64,000 bases of DNA, taken from contig RZUM01000015.1 of the NCBI GenBank assembly GCA_004193205.1, positions 62,001 through 126,000 of the forward strand, given 5' to 3'. This document shows positions 35,547 through 45,544 of this stretch, piece after piece (position 1 is the stretch's first letter; every line of letters begins with the position of its first letter). The notes under the pieces were generated by a model that saw only the letters and a program-made list of their open reading frames with translations, ran no database searches and was not told the DNA's origin. Origin of the DNA: Gordonia sediminis (lineage in GTDB: Bacteria; Actinomycetota; Actinomycetes; Mycobacteriales; Mycobacteriaceae). The translations under genes were made by a program, and so were the position numbers.

Positions 35547-36233
35547 TCAGGGCTCGAACTTGTAGCCCAGACCGCGCACCGTCACCAGATGCTTCGGGTT
35601 GCCCGGGTCGGGTTCGACCTTGGACCGCAGCCGTTTGACGTGCACGTCGAGGGTCTTGGTGTCCCCGACGTAGTCGGCACCCCAGACACGATCGATCAGC
35701 TGTCCGCGGGTGAGCACCCGGCCGGCGTTGCGGAGCAGATACTCGAGGAGGTCGAACTCCTTGAGCGGCAAGGTGATCGCATCCCCGTTCACGGCGACGG
35801 TGTGACGCTCGACGTCCATCCGGACCGGGCCCTCCTCGAGGACACCGATGGACAGCTCCTCCTCGCCGACCTCGCCGCCCCGGCGCAGAACGGCACGAAT
35901 GCGGGCGATCAGTTCGCGGGCGGAGTACGGCTTGGTAACGTAGTCGTCGGCGCCGAGTTCGAGCCCGACGACCTTGTCGATCTCGCTGTCGCGTGCGGTC
36001 ACCATGATCACCGGGACGCTCGACCGTGCCCGCAGCGCCTTGCAGATCTCGGTCCCCGACATGCCGGGCAGCATCAAATCGAGCAGGACGATGTCGGGGC
36101 TGACCCGGTCGAAGGTCGGCAGCGCCTGGGCGCCGTCGTTGACCACGCTGGCCTCGAAACCCTCCTTGCGGAGCAGGAAGGCCAAGGGGTCGGCCAGGGA
36201 TTCCTCGTCCTCGACGATGAGTACGTGCGTCAC
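35547..36233 (-). CDS. regX3: Response regulator RegX3
   Basis: OmpR/PhoB-type response regulator of 228 residues. The receiver domain has phospho-acceptor Asp in 'DIVLLDLMLPGMSGTEIC' and Lys in 'ADDYVTKPYSARELIARIRA'; the winged helix ends 'TVRGLGYKFEP'. With SenX3 it controls the phosphate-starvation response (pst, phoA-type genes) in mycobacteria. GTG start, overlapping the senX3 stop (GTGA), so the pair is translationally coupled. In the mycobacterial pair the genes are separated by a MIRU repeat; here there is none. Confidence 0.93.
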   Translation of the reverse strand: MTHVLIVEDEESLADPLAFLLRKEGFEASVVNDGAQALPTFDRVSPDIVLLDLMLPGMSGTEICKALRARSSVPVIMVTARDSEIDKVVGLELGADDYVTKPYSARELIARIRAVLRRGGEVGEEELSIGVLEEGPVRMDVERHTVAVNGDAITLPLKEFDLLEYLLRNAGRVLTRGQLIDRVWGADYVGDTKTLDVHVKRLRSKVEPDPGNPKHLVTVRGLGYKFEP

Positions 36234-37693
36234 CGAATAGATTCCTTTGGTTGATTCGGACGATCCGATGCCGGTGCGGTCAAAGGATCGCTGTCAGTGT
36301 TGGCCGACTCGATCTCGGGAGTCAGGTCCCGCGGGATGCACAGGGTGAACGTCGAGCCGGTGCCGGGCTTGCTCCACAGGCCGATCGAACCGCCGTGGTT
36401 GGCGGCGACGTGTTTGACGATGGCCAGTCCGAGGCCGGTGCCACCGGTCAGCCGCGAGCGGGCCTTGTCGACCCGGAAGAACCGCTCGAAAACGCGTTCC
36501 TGGTCGTCGGCCGCGATGCCGATGCCACGGTCGGTGACGGCGATGGACACCATGTGGCGCCCGTCGTCGGCGACTGTGACCCGGCGGCTGATCGAAACCG
36601 TCGTCTTGGCCGGCGAGTAGGCGATTGCGTTGACGACCAGATTGGACAGCGCGGTCATCAGCAGCACGCGGTCGCCGCGCACCACGAGACCGGACGGCGT
36701 GTCCATCTGCAAGGTGATCCCGGCCGCCTCGGCGCTGACGGTCGCGGTGTCGATGGCACCGGAGATGAGTTCGTCGATCTCGACGGTCTCGAACACCGCC
36801 GTCTCGCCGCCCTGCAGCCGCGACAGCGCGATGAGCTCGTTGACCATCTTGCCCATGCGGTCGGCCTCGGTCAGCACGCGGTGGCCGAAGTACTCGACCG
36901 ACTGCTGATCGTCGGAGGATTCCAGGAGCGCCTCGGTGAGCAGCCCGACAGCCCCCACGGGGGTCTTGAGTTCGTGGGACACGTTGGCCACGAAGTCGCG
37001 GCGGGTGGCCTCCACCCGGCTGTGTTCGGTGTCGTCGGAACCGTAGACGACCGCGTAGCGCTCGTTCTCGTGGGCGACGAGCCGCACCAGGCCGCGCACC
37101 GATTCGACGCTCGGCGCCGCGGCACGACCGGTGGACAGGAATCCGAGCGCGGTCGGTTCCGGACTGAACTCGAAGCGGGTCTCGGCCTCGGTGTCGAGGA
37201 CCTCCTTGGCCGCATCCCACACGGCGTCGGCCAGAAGGTGATCGCGCACCATGCCCAGTTCGGTGGCCTGCTCGTTGTAGAGCACGACGTCGCGGAACCG
37301 GTCGACGACGGCGACGCCGGTCTCGCTGTTGCGGATGATGAGGCTGAGCAGGCCGGCCTTGGTCATGCGCCCGTCGTCGGTCGTCGCCGCGACGTCGCCG
37401 GCACGCAGTTCGGCGGTCGTGGCGACGACCCTCGGTTTGCGCGCCGCACCCATCGCTTCGTCATGTTCGGGGACGGTCAGGGATGTCGACGCGCCCGACG
37501 TCGGCGCCGTCACGATGTCCGTGGAGAACGAACCGGTCCCGGGAACCGGAAGTGCCACCGGGGAACTCACACGCCGGAGGATTCGCTCCCGGTCGTGCCA
37601 GCCGAGTCCCAGGAGTGCCCCACAGACCGCTGCAAGCGCGATCGCCGCGGCTACCAATGCAACGGTCACGGGGCCAAGCTTACGGCGCGCCAA
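36230..37693 (-). CDS. senX3: Sensor histidine kinase SenX3
   Basis: A 487-residue kinase. One N-terminal transmembrane helix (about residues 10-30) and a longer linker than in M. tuberculosis, then a PAS domain (about 115-230, 'GVAVVDRFRDVVLYNEQATE'). The H box is 'RRDFVANVSHELKTPVGAVG', and the ATPase domain has 'LSNLVVNAIAYSP' (N box), 'VTDRGIGIAADDQERVFERF' and 'GGTGLGLAIVKHVAANHGGS' (G boxes). It phosphorylates RegX3 when phosphate is scarce. The TTG at 37693 has GAGAGGTG just ahead; a GTG at 37669 ('VTVALVAAAI') matches the mycobacterial start and is equally possible. Confidence 0.92.
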   Translation of the reverse strand: MARRKLGPVTVALVAAAIALAAVCGALLGLGWHDRERILRRVSSPVALPVPGTGSFSTDIVTAPTSGASTSLTVPEHDEAMGAARKPRVVATTAELRAGDVAATTDDGRMTKAGLLSLIIRNSETGVAVVDRFRDVVLYNEQATELGMVRDHLLADAVWDAAKEVLDTEAETRFEFSPEPTALGFLSTGRAAAPSVESVRGLVRLVAHENERYAVVYGSDDTEHSRVEATRRDFVANVSHELKTPVGAVGLLTEALLESSDDQQSVEYFGHRVLTEADRMGKMVNELIALSRLQGGETAVFETVEIDELISGAIDTATVSAEAAGITLQMDTPSGLVVRGDRVLLMTALSNLVVNAIAYSPAKTTVSISRRVTVADDGRHMVSIAVTDRGIGIAADDQERVFERFFRVDKARSRLTGGTGLGLAIVKHVAANHGGSIGLWSKPGTGSTFTLCIPRDLTPEIESANTDSDPLTAPASDRPNQPKESIR

Positions 37694-37844
37694 ACACCTC
37701 TCGCACTTTCGTTGCGAAAGTTACACAGCCGTTCACACGTTGTTCGTCCCGGCTGCCCCCTCCCGCCCGCACACCTGCCACGGCCGAGCCAATGGGCCCG
37801 TTCACACCGGGCTCGGATACGGGACCCACGTCACGGGGCCGGCG

Positions 37845-38177
37845 TCACTGGGGTACGGGGACCGCCATGTCGGCGTACTCCGGGTGCTGCGCGATGAACG
37901 ACTGCACATACGAGCAGACCGGGACGACCTGCTTGCCGGATGGCCGGATGTCGTCGAGCACGGCGCGCACGAGTTGCGCCGCATAGCCGTGACCACTGTA
38001 TTGCTCGTGGACAACGGTGTGGGTCAGCACCACCTGATAGGGCTCGGAGACGTAGTCCAGATACCCGACGACCCGGTCATCGGCCGGCCAATCGTTGGAT
38101 GTATCAGAATTCAGAATCGCCTCGTACCGCTCCTGCGCAGGGGAATGATCGATCCGCAGAGGCCCGACGTTCACCAT
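37845..38177 (-). CDS. Small GNAT-family N-acetyltransferase (YjdJ-like)
   Basis: A 110-residue single-domain acetyltransferase of the Acetyltransf_CG type. The acetyl-CoA-binding motif is a variant, 'HTVVHEQYSGHGYAAQLVRA', followed by 'VPVCSYVQSFIAQHPEYADM', where the Cys and Tyr are characteristic of this subgroup. Substrate unknown. The ATG at 38177 is the first that leaves the intergenic region unaffected. Between senX3 and gpmA on the same strand; likely separately transcribed (61-bp gap to gpmA). Confidence 0.78.
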   Translation of the reverse strand: MVNVGPLRIDHSPAQERYEAILNSDTSNDWPADDRVVGYLDYVSEPYQVVLTHTVVHEQYSGHGYAAQLVRAVLDDIRPSGKQVVPVCSYVQSFIAQHPEYADMAVPVPQ

Positions 38178-38238
38178 GGCATCCAATGTAGCGCGGGTCA
38201 CACCGGACGACCATGATTCTTTCATTACAGGTGCGGAT

Positions 38239-38985
38239 TCACTTCTGTCCCTGGGCCGCGACCGCTGCCGCGCCGGCGGCCGCCGCCTCTGGATCCAGGT
38301 AAGTACCACCCGGATTCAGCGGCTTGAGGTCGTCGTCGAGGTCGTAGCGCAACGGATTACCGGTGGGGATGTTGAGCGCGGCGATGTCGGCGTCGGAGAT
38401 GTCGTCGAGGTATTTCACCAGCGCGCGCAGCGAGTTGCCGTGCGCGGCGACGAGGACCGTCTTGCCGGCCTTGATGTCGGCGGCGATCGATTCGGTGAAG
38501 TAGGGGATCATCCGCGCGACGACGTCCTTGAGGCACTCGGTCAGCGGCACCTGATCCAGATCGGCGTAGCGCGGATCGTTGGTCTGGCTGTACTCGGCGT
38601 CGGGCTCGATGGGCGGCGGCGGGGTGTCGTAGCTCCGGCGCCACAGCATGAACTGTTCCTGGCCGTACTTCTCGAGCGTGTCCGCCTTGTTCAGCCCCTG
38701 CAGCGCCCCGTAGTGGCGTTCATTGAGACGCCAGTCGCGCTTGACGGGGATCCAGTGCCGGTCGGCCTTGTCCAGGGCGATCTGCGCGGTCTGGATCGCA
38801 CGACGCAGCACCGAGGTGTAGAGGATGTCGGGGAGCAGGTCGTGCTCGACGAGGAGTTCTCCCGCGCGCACGGCCTCGGCCTCCCCCTTCTCGGTGAGCG
38901 CCACATCGACCCACCCGGTGAACTGGTTGGACGCATTCCATTCGCTCTCGCCGTGACGCATCAGGATGAGGGTGCCGTTGCTCAT
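38239..38985 (-). CDS. gpmA: 2,3-bisphosphoglycerate-dependent phosphoglycerate mutase
   Basis: Interconverts 3- and 2-phosphoglycerate in glycolysis and gluconeogenesis. 248 residues. The phosphohistidine is in '[20 protein letters not shown]', the second His in '[20 protein letters not shown]', with '[20 protein letters not shown]' typical of dPGM. An Ala-rich tail ends the protein. The position next to senX3-regX3 matches gpm1 (Rv0489) in M. tuberculosis. ATG at 38985. Confidence 0.93.
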   Translation of the reverse strand: MSNGTLILMRHGESEWNASNQFTGWVDVALTEKGEAEAVRAGELLVEHDLLPDILYTSVLRRAIQTAQIALDKADRHWIPVKRDWRLNERHYGALQGLNKADTLEKYGQEQFMLWRRSYDTPPPPIEPDAEYSQTNDPRYADLDQVPLTECLKDVVARMIPYFTESIAADIKAGKTVLVAAHGNSLRALVKYLDDISDADIAALNIPTGNPLRYDLDDDLKPLNPGGTYLDPEAAAAGAAAVAAQGQK

Positions 38986-39080
38986 GGGTGTCAGTTTGTC
39001 ACAGTCGATCCGCGTCTGCCGGAACCCGCGAGAGGCCGACCATGATGCAGCGATCCTCGCGACGGGTTTACCTTCGCACC

Positions 39081-40502
39081 ATGACCGCCGAGGCCGACAA
39101 CGGCGCACGGGAACGCCGAGAACCCGAACTCAAACGCGTTCTCGGGCCGAAGCTGCTGCTGCTCTTCGTCGTCGGCGACATCCTGGGCACCGGCATCTAC
39201 GCGCTCACCGGCCAGGTGGCCGGCGAAAGTGGCGGCGCCGCATGGTTGCCGTTCCTGATCGCGTTCGCCGTCGCGACCCTCACCGCGTTCTCCTACCTGG
39301 AACTGGTCACCAAGTACCCGCAGGCGGCGGGTGCGGCTCTGTATGTGCACAAGGCATTCGGCATGCACTTCGTGACCTTCATCGTGTTGTTCGCGGTGAT
39401 GAGTTCGGGCATCACGTCGGCGACGACGGCGTCACGGGCGTTCGCGGTGAACATGCTCACCGCGTTCGGCGGTGACGAGAGCCCCGACGCCGCCGATCCG
39501 GCCCTGCTGCTGGGTGCCGTTGCGTTCCTGCTCGTCGTGATGGTCATCAACGTCCGCGGCGTCGCCGAGGGGGTGGGCACGAACGTGGTGCTCACCCTCG
39601 TCGAACTGTCCGGCCTGTTGATGGTGATCTTCATCGGCTACTGGTTCATCGCCGGTGGGAACGCTACCCATTGGGACGCGGTGATCGCCTTCGAGACTCC
39701 TGGCGAGAAGAACGCCTTCGTCGCGGTCACGGCGGCGACGGCGCTGGCCTTCTTCGCGCTCGTGGGCTTCGAGGACTCGGTCAACATGGCCGAGGAGTGC
39801 AAGGATCCGGTGCGGATCTTCCCGAAGGTGATGCTAGGCGGACTGGGGCTCACCGCGGTGATCTACGTACTGATCTCGATCGCCGCGGTGGCGATCGTGC
39901 CCGTCGGGGTCCTTGCCGAGAGCGAGACGCCGCTCGTCGACGTCGTACAGACTGCCGCCCCCGATTTCCCGATGGCCGATCTGCTGCCGTGGATCTCGAT
40001 GTTCGCGGTCGCCAACACGGCGCTGATCAACATGATGATGGCCAGTCGCCTGTTGTATGGCATGGCGAAACAGGCTGTGCTGCCTCCGTTTCTGGCGTAC
40101 GTGCACCCGGGTCGCCGCACGCCGGTGGCGGCGATCGGTGTCACCACGGCGATCGCGCTGGGCCTGCTCGTCTACGTCAGCGAGGACCCGGAGAGTTCGA
40201 TCGTCGGCCTGCTCGGCGGTACCACCGCCCTGCTCCTGGTCGCGGTGTTCACCGTGGTGAACATCTCGGTGCTGGTGTTGCGCCGGAAACCTGTGGAACA
40301 CCAGCACTTTCGCACGTCGATACCGGTCGCTGTGCTGGGCGCGGTCACCTGCGGATACCTGACCCTGCCGGTGACCGGACGCGACGCCGAACAATACGTG
40401 ATCGCCGGCTGGCTGCTGTTGCTCGGCGTGGTCTTGTGGGCACTCACCTACTGGTACCGCCGACGACACGTCGGCGAGAGCCACCTCGAGGATGTGGGTT
40501 GA
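39081..40502 (+). CDS. APC-superfamily amino acid permease
   Basis: A 473-residue transporter with about twelve predicted transmembrane helices. The first helix '[20 protein letters not shown]' has the GxGI unwound substrate site; helix 6 is '[20 protein letters not shown]', typical of the cationic amino-acid / YhdG-like branch. It imports or exchanges amino acids at the inner membrane; substrate unknown. The ATG at 39081 has no ribosome site, and TACCTT seven bases upstream could be a -10 of a leaderless transcript. Sits where M. tuberculosis has a LysE-type gene (Rv0488). Confidence 0.85.
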   Translation: MTAEADNGARERREPELKRVLGPKLLLLFVVGDILGTGIYALTGQVAGESGGAAWLPFLIAFAVATLTAFSYLELVTKYPQAAGAALYVHKAFGMHFVTFIVLFAVMSSGITSATTASRAFAVNMLTAFGGDESPDAADPALLLGAVAFLLVVMVINVRGVAEGVGTNVVLTLVELSGLLMVIFIGYWFIAGGNATHWDAVIAFETPGEKNAFVAVTAATALAFFALVGFEDSVNMAEECKDPVRIFPKVMLGGLGLTAVIYVLISIAAVAIVPVGVLAESETPLVDVVQTAAPDFPMADLLPWISMFAVANTALINMMMASRLLYGMAKQAVLPPFLAYVHPGRRTPVAAIGVTTAIALGLLVYVSEDPESSIVGLLGGTTALLLVAVFTVVNISVLVLRRKPVEHQHFRTSIPVAVLGAVTCGYLTLPVTGRDAEQYVIAGWLLLLGVVLWALTYWYRRRHVGESHLEDVG

Positions 40503-40521
40503 CCGCCTCGGCGTTGCCCGC

Positions 40522-41130
40522 TCAGTCCGGGTCGATCGGACCGGACGCGTCGTCGGCCCGCTCGCCGAGGGACTGCAGCGACCCGCGCTTCTCCCCCGGC
40601 AGCGGTTCACCCGGCTCGGGCAGCGAGTCCTTGTCGATGAGGTGTTCGAAGGCGAGCAGGTTTCGCAGGGATTCCCCGCGCGAGACCCGCCACGCCCACT
40701 CCCGCCGGATCGACGTCGCGAACCCGATCTCGAGGAGCGTGTTGAAGTCACCGTCGGCGGCCTCGAGGATCTGGCCGAGCACCCGGTCGAGTTCGTCGGC
40801 ACTCAACGCGTCCCCGGAGATGCGGCCCACCAGGTAGATGTCGCCGATGTTGTCGATGGTGTAGGCGACGCCGTAGAGCCGGCGGTTGCGTTTGAGCAGG
40901 AAACGGTATACGCCCTCGATGTTCTCGTCGGGACGTCGGCACACGAACGCCTCGAGGCGCACCCCGTGTGGGCCTGCGGTGAGCAGCACGGTGGTCTTGA
41001 GTTTGCGCTCGCCGGGCAGTTCCAGCACGAGGTGATCGGCTTGGGCACCCCCGGAGTCCTTGCGGGAGAACGGGATCTCCCGTTCGGTCAGCGAGGTCTC
41101 GAGTAGGTCGACGATCTGGGCCTGGTTCAC
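40522..41130 (-). CDS. YbjN-domain protein (Rv0487-like)
   Basis: A 202-residue YbjN-domain protein, related to type III secretion chaperone-like folds. Recognisable segments: 'LVLELPGERKLKTTVLLTAG', 'LEAFVCRRPDENIEGVYRFL' and 'LYGVAYTIDNIGDIYLVGRI'. The C-terminal 30 residues are Pro/Gly/Glu-rich. It lies 4 bp after mshA on the same strand, as in M. tuberculosis (Rv0487 after Rv0486), so it is cotranscribed with it. GTG start. Role unknown. Confidence 0.82.
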   Translation of the reverse strand: MNQAQIVDLLETSLTEREIPFSRKDSGGAQADHLVLELPGERKLKTTVLLTAGPHGVRLEAFVCRRPDENIEGVYRFLLKRNRRLYGVAYTIDNIGDIYLVGRISGDALSADELDRVLGQILEAADGDFNTLLEIGFATSIRREWAWRVSRGESLRNLLAFEHLIDKDSLPEPGEPLPGEKRGSLQSLGERADDASGPIDPD

Positions 41131-41134
41131 GCGC

Positions 41135-42484
41135 TCATCCTTGTCCGGCGGGGACCCTGGTCCGGTGCCGGCGCCACGGGCGCGAGCTCCGGCGCACCGA
41201 CGCGGCGGCGATGGAACCCGGGTTGCGGGCCGCGAACGAGGTCATGGCGTCCGAGTAGCACGCCAGCAACCGGTTCGCCGAGTGCTCCCAGGAGAACTGT
41301 TCGGCATGGTTGCGGGCGTTGCCGGCGAGCGCGGCCAGTCGACCCGGCGTCGTGAGCAGACCGTCGAGGGCCGCGGTCCAGTCCTCGACGTCGTGCCCGT
41401 CCACGAGCACGCCGGAGTGGCCGTCGGCCACGGCGACGCTCAGCCCGCCCACATCGGCCGCCACGACCGGGGTTCCGCACGCCTGGGCCTCGATGGCGAC
41501 CAGGCCGAAGCTCTCGGAGTAGCTGGGCACCGCCACCAGGTCCGAGGCCCGGTAGACCTGGGCGAGGCGGTCCGACGGCTGCGGCGGGAGGAAGGTCACC
41601 GCGTCGGAGATCCCGAGTTCGGCGGTGAGGTCGATCAGCGCGGTCGGCTGCGCAAGGCCCGTTCCCGACGGCCCGCCGACGACGAGGACGCGCACCTTAC
41701 GGCCCTGCGTCCGGGATCGTTCGATGATGGGGGCCGCGGCGCCCAATAGCACGTCGGGGGCCTTGAGCGGCTGGATACGGCCGACGAAGGTGAGCACCAT
41801 CTCGTCGTCGGCGAGTCCGAGTTCGGCGCGCGCGAGGCTGCGCGACCCCGGCGAGTAGATCTCGAGGTCGGCCCCGGGGTTGACCACGTCGATCAGCGAG
41901 CGATCCGCGTTGTACATCGAGACCAGCTCGTTGGCCTCGGTCTCGGTGTTGACCACCATGCGGTCGGATTCGTCGACGACCTGCTGTTCCCCGATCACCC
42001 GCAGCATCGGTTCGGCGGTGTCGCCCTTGGCCAGGAATGCGTTCTTCACCGCGGCGAGCGTGTGGGCGGTATGTACCAGCGGCACACCCCAGCGGTCCCG
42101 CGCGAGCCACCCGACCTGTCCCGACAGCCAGTAGTGGGAGTGGATCAGGTCGTAGTAGCCCGGCTTGTGCATCGCCTCGACGCGCAGAACACCCGAGGTG
42201 AAGGCACACAGCTGGGCCGGGAGGTCGCGTTTGTCGAGTCCCTCGAACGGGCCGGCGACGACGTTGCGGACCGTCACTCCGGGTGCCGCGGGCACGACCG
42301 GGGCATCCGCCGACGATGTCGCGCGCGTGAAGATCTCCACCTCCACCCCGCGCCTGGCCAACCGCGTCGCGGTCTGCCACACGTACACGTTCATGCCCCC
42401 GGCGTCCCCGGTGCCCGGCTGAGCCAACGGTGACGTGTGCACGGAGATGAGTGCGACGCGCCGGGGCATCGGTGGACTGATCAT
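41135..42484 (-). CDS. mshA: D-inositol-3-phosphate glycosyltransferase (mycothiol synthesis)
   Basis: GT4-family enzyme that joins GlcNAc from UDP-GlcNAc to inositol 3-phosphate, the first step of mycothiol synthesis, the main low-molecular-weight thiol of actinobacteria. 449 residues. Visible: '[20 protein letters not shown]' (nucleotide loop), '[20 protein letters not shown]', '[20 protein letters not shown]', '[20 protein letters not shown]', and the E-x7-E '[20 protein letters not shown]'. The ATG at 42484 is used (GGTGGAGGG just upstream); the ATG at 42469 is also possible. The presence of mshA fixes the window as actinobacterial. Confidence 0.93.
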   Translation of the reverse strand: MISPPMPRRVALISVHTSPLAQPGTGDAGGMNVYVWQTATRLARRGVEVEIFTRATSSADAPVVPAAPGVTVRNVVAGPFEGLDKRDLPAQLCAFTSGVLRVEAMHKPGYYDLIHSHYWLSGQVGWLARDRWGVPLVHTAHTLAAVKNAFLAKGDTAEPMLRVIGEQQVVDESDRMVVNTETEANELVSMYNADRSLIDVVNPGADLEIYSPGSRSLARAELGLADDEMVLTFVGRIQPLKAPDVLLGAAAPIIERSRTQGRKVRVLVVGGPSGTGLAQPTALIDLTAELGISDAVTFLPPQPSDRLAQVYRASDLVAVPSYSESFGLVAIEAQACGTPVVAADVGGLSVAVADGHSGVLVDGHDVEDWTAALDGLLTTPGRLAALAGNARNHAEQFSWEHSANRLLACYSDAMTSFAARNPGSIAAASVRRSSRPWRRHRTRVPAGQG

Positions 42485-42584
42485 CCCTCCACCTTAGAGA
42501 AGCTAACCGTCCGCGCTCGCCGCACCCTTCTTCACCAGCGTCGACTGCGCCTCGGCGACACCCCGGCGAGCGCCACGAAGGGTG

Positions 42585-42606
42585 TTGACACTTGTCCAAT
42601 AGTGTC
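42585..42606. promoter_or_regulatory. P450 promoter -35 and TetR-type operator
   Basis: TTGACA (42585-42590) looks like a -35 hexamer. GACACT (42587-42592) and AGTGTC (42601-42606) form an inverted repeat with an 8-bp spacer, the layout of many TetR operators. It ends 13 bp before the P450 start codon, and a TetR gene follows the P450. Confidence 0.55.
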
Positions 42607-42619
42607 TCAGCATCAATAC

Positions 42620-43876
42620 ATGAGAGCCAATGTGTCCTCGGACGCGCAGTTCGAACTGCGGTCGGGACCCACCTGGGCCGATCCGTATCCGATGTATGCC
42701 GCGTTGCGGGAACGCTCTCCGGTTCACCACGTGGACGACCCGGCCGGTGATTACTGGGTGCTCACCCGGCACGCCGACGTGCTCGCGGCCGCCAATGACC
42801 CGCGGACGTACTCCTCCGCGGATGGCCTCACGGTGACCTACGGCGAACTCGACGCGATCGGCTTGGCCGACAATCCGCCGATGGTGATGCAGGACCCGCC
42901 GGCGCACACGGAGTTCCGCAAGCTGGTGGCGCGCGGCTTCACCGCGCGTCAGGTCGTCGAGATCGAGCCGACGGTGCGCGCGTTCGTGCGCGAGCGTCTC
43001 GATCGACTCACTTCCGACGGTCCGGCCGACATCGTCGGCGAATTGTTCAAACCCCTGCCGAGCATGGTCGTCGCCCACTATCTCGGTGTGCCCGAGCAGG
43101 ATTGGGCGCGATTCGACGGGTGGACGCAGGCCATCGTCGGCGGCGCGTCCGGCCCGCGCCGACCGGCGGGCGCAGCAGAGTCGGCGGGCGCGGCAGAGTC
43201 GGCGGGCGCCGCGACCATGGAGATGCTCGGCTACTTCACCGAGCTGATCGAGTTCCGCAGGCAGCATCCGGACCAGGACACGGTGTCGCAGCTCGTCGCG
43301 GCCGGTGTGGCCGACGACCCCTCCGACACCCGCGGGCCGCTGTCGATCCTCGCATTCACCTTCACCATGGTGGCCGGCGGCAACGACACGACCACCGGCA
43401 TGCTCGGCGGCAGCGTCGCCCTGCTGCATCGATTCCCCGATCAACGTCGCCGCCTCGTCGACGACCCGGAACTGATCGGCGGGGCCGTCGACGAATTGTT
43501 ACGCCTCACCTCGCCGGTTCAGGGCCTCGCCCGCACCACCACCCGCGATGTCCTCTACACCGACGTTCCCGGCGGCCCGGTCACCATCCCGGCCGGGCGC
43601 AAGGTCCTGCTCTGTTATGCCTCGGCGAATCGCGATCACGCGGTCTACGGTCCCGACGCGGACGACCTCGACGTCACGCGCCGCCCTCGCAACATCATGA
43701 CGTTCGGCCACGGTCATCACCACTGCCTCGGCTCGGCGGCCGCGCGAATGCAGGCACGCGTCGCGCTGACCGAACTGCTCGCCCGTCATCCCGAGTTCGC
43801 CGTCGACGTCGAGGGCATCGAGTGGGCCGACGGCAACTACGTCCGACGACCCACCTATGTCCCGTTCTGCATCTGA
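42620..43876 (+). CDS. Cytochrome P450
   Basis: A 418-residue bacterial P450. I-helix oxygen-binding motif 'TMVAGGNDTTTGMLGGS', ExxR in 'DELLRLT' region (E-L-L-R), and the heme-binding loop 'FGHGHHHCLGSAAARMQARV' with the ligand Cys. Between helices F and G an Ala/Gly-rich insert, 'AGAAESAGAAESAGAAT' (about residues 183-200), is encoded by an 18-bp repeat. Substrate unknown; ferredoxin and reductase genes are not adjacent. It is paired with a TetR gene 10 bp downstream and has an operator-like palindrome in the promoter, so it is probably an inducible hydroxylase. Confidence 0.9.
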   Translation: MRANVSSDAQFELRSGPTWADPYPMYAALRERSPVHHVDDPAGDYWVLTRHADVLAAANDPRTYSSADGLTVTYGELDAIGLADNPPMVMQDPPAHTEFRKLVARGFTARQVVEIEPTVRAFVRERLDRLTSDGPADIVGELFKPLPSMVVAHYLGVPEQDWARFDGWTQAIVGGASGPRRPAGAAESAGAAESAGAATMEMLGYFTELIEFRRQHPDQDTVSQLVAAGVADDPSDTRGPLSILAFTFTMVAGGNDTTTGMLGGSVALLHRFPDQRRRLVDDPELIGGAVDELLRLTSPVQGLARTTTRDVLYTDVPGGPVTIPAGRKVLLCYASANRDHAVYGPDADDLDVTRRPRNIMTFGHGHHHCLGSAAARMQARVALTELLARHPEFAVDVEGIEWADGNYVRRPTYVPFCI

Positions 43877-43886
43877 GGCGGCGAGG

Positions 43887-44504
43887 GTGACGACATCGGA
43901 GTCCGCACCGAAGACGGACTGGCTGGCGGCCGACCGCGCCGAACTGGCGGCCGGACGCATCCTCGACGTCGCCGAGCGGCTGTTCGTCGAACACGGGGTC
44001 GCCGCGGTCACCATGTGCGGCCTCGCCGACGCCGTGGGTTGTTCGCGCGCCACGCTCTACCGATACTTCCCGGGCAAGGCCGAGGTGCTCGCGGCATACG
44101 TCGATCGGTCGGCGACCGAGCTCGGCGCCGTCATCGCCGCGGCCACCCGCCACGAACCCCGGTCACCGCAACGGCTGATCGCGGCGGTCACCACCGCGGT
44201 GACCGGAGTCCGGTCGAATCCGGCGCTGTCGGCATGGTTCGTCTCCGACACCGCAGGCCAATCCACGCGCCTGGCCCTGCTGTCCCCGGCGATCGAGAAG
44301 ATCACCGTCGAACTCGTCCGTGACCTCTCGCCAACCGCCGACCCTGCCGATCTGCGCGCGCGGGCGCGGTGGCTGGTGCGGGTGATCGTGTCGATGCTGA
44401 CCAGCCCCGGCGCGTCGGAGGCCGAGGAGCGCGAGATGCTCGAGCGCTTCGTGGTGCCCGTCGTCCTCGGCAACCCGTCATCGGGTTTCCACAGTGGGCT
44501 CTGA
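43887..44504 (+). CDS. TetR-family transcriptional regulator (P450 cluster)
   Basis: A 205-residue TetR protein. HTH: 'ILDVAERLFVEHGVAAVTMC', 'AVGCSRATLYRYFPGKAEVL' (about residues 25-70). The C-terminal part is variable. The GTG at 43887 has GAGG 8 bp upstream; an ATG at 43857 would overlap the P450 gene. Being directly downstream of the P450 gene and given the inverted repeat in that promoter, it is likely its repressor. Confidence 0.85.
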   Translation: MTTSESAPKTDWLAADRAELAAGRILDVAERLFVEHGVAAVTMCGLADAVGCSRATLYRYFPGKAEVLAAYVDRSATELGAVIAAATRHEPRSPQRLIAAVTTAVTGVRSNPALSAWFVSDTAGQSTRLALLSPAIEKITVELVRDLSPTADPADLRARARWLVRVIVSMLTSPGASEAEEREMLERFVVPVVLGNPSSGFHSGL

Positions 44505-44581
44505 CTCGCCGTCGGTCCCCGAGATTCGGACGGATGTGCGGCCGATTTCAACCCGCCGTGGCGGTCCCCTACACTGTTTTC

Positions 44582-44600
44582 GGAAACGATTGTCATTTGC
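44582..44600. promoter_or_regulatory. Putative Zur box
   Basis: GGAAACGATTGTCATTTGC resembles the AT-rich imperfect palindrome bound by the zinc repressor Zur in actinobacteria. TACACT at 44571-44576 is a possible -10, so Zur would cover the start of transcription. The importer genes follow. Confidence 0.55.
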
Positions 44601-44617
44601 GTGAACGGAAGAGGGCG

Positions 44618-45544
44618 ATGCGGAAGACGACGATGCGGCGGACATTGGCCGCGACCGTGGCGATGATCGGTATCGGCGTGCTGGTGCTGGCCGGCTGCTC
44701 GGGCGGCGACAACAGTGGCAACTCGGCATCGGGCGCGCCGACGGTGGTCACCTCCACCAACGTGTGGGCCGCCGTCGCCTCGGCCGTCGCCGGCGAGGAT
44801 GCGTCGGTGACCGCCCTCTACACCAACGCCGAGGGTGACCCGCACGAGTTCGAGCCGTCCGCCTCCGACACCGCCGAGGTCGCCGACGCCGACGTGGTGG
44901 TGCTCAACGGCGGGCACTACGACGCCTACATGGAGAGCGCCGCCAAGGGGTCGGATGCGACGACCATCGACGCGTTCGCCATCATGACCGGCGACGACCA
45001 TGCCACCGCGAACGAGCACGTCTTCTACGACCTCTCCGTCGTCGGGAAGGTCGCCACGCAGATCGGCGACGCGCTGGCCGAGAAGGACCCGGCGAATGCG
45101 GAGACGTTCAAGGCCAACGCCGCGGAGTTCAACACCAAGATCGACGAGCTGCGCGCACAACTCGCGTCGATCAAGGACGCTCACGGCGGCACCAAGGTCG
45201 CGCAGACCGAACCGCTCGCCGGGTATCTACTCGCCGACGCCGGCCTCGTCGACGTGGCCCCCGCCGGTTTCACCGGGGCGATCGAGGAGGGACAGTCACC
45301 GTCGGCCTCCGACCGTGCGCAAATGGAGGACCTGCTCACCTCGGGCACCGTGCACGCTCTGATCTACAACACCCAGGCCGTCGACTCGGTCACCGAGGCC
45401 CTGCTGGCCACCGCCAAGGACTCCGGCGTCGCGGTGGTGGACTTCACCGAGACACTCCCGGACGGCACGAACGACTACATCGAGTGGCAGAAGGCTCAGA
45501 TCGAAGCCTTGAGTACGGCGTTGAACAACAATGGCGCACACTGA
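44618..45544 (+). CDS. Zinc/manganese ABC transporter substrate-binding lipoprotein
   Basis: A 308-residue metal-binding lipoprotein of the ZnuA/AztC (cluster A-I) family. The signal ends in lipobox 'VLVLAGCSGG'. Metal-ligand histidines and acids are expected in 'NAEGDPHEFEPSASDTAEVA', 'VVVLNGGHYDAYMESA' and 'TEPLAGYLLADAGL'; there is no His-rich loop. A GGAAGAGGG site lies before the ATG at 44618. It starts a three-gene importer operon behind a Zur-like box. Zinc is inferred from that box; manganese cannot be excluded. Confidence 0.88.
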   Translation: MRKTTMRRTLAATVAMIGIGVLVLAGCSGGDNSGNSASGAPTVVTSTNVWAAVASAVAGEDASVTALYTNAEGDPHEFEPSASDTAEVADADVVVLNGGHYDAYMESAAKGSDATTIDAFAIMTGDDHATANEHVFYDLSVVGKVATQIGDALAEKDPANAETFKANAAEFNTKIDELRAQLASIKDAHGGTKVAQTEPLAGYLLADAGLVDVAPAGFTGAIEEGQSPSASDRAQMEDLLTSGTVHALIYNTQAVDSVTEALLATAKDSGVAVVDFTETLPDGTNDYIEWQKAQIEALSTALNNNGAH

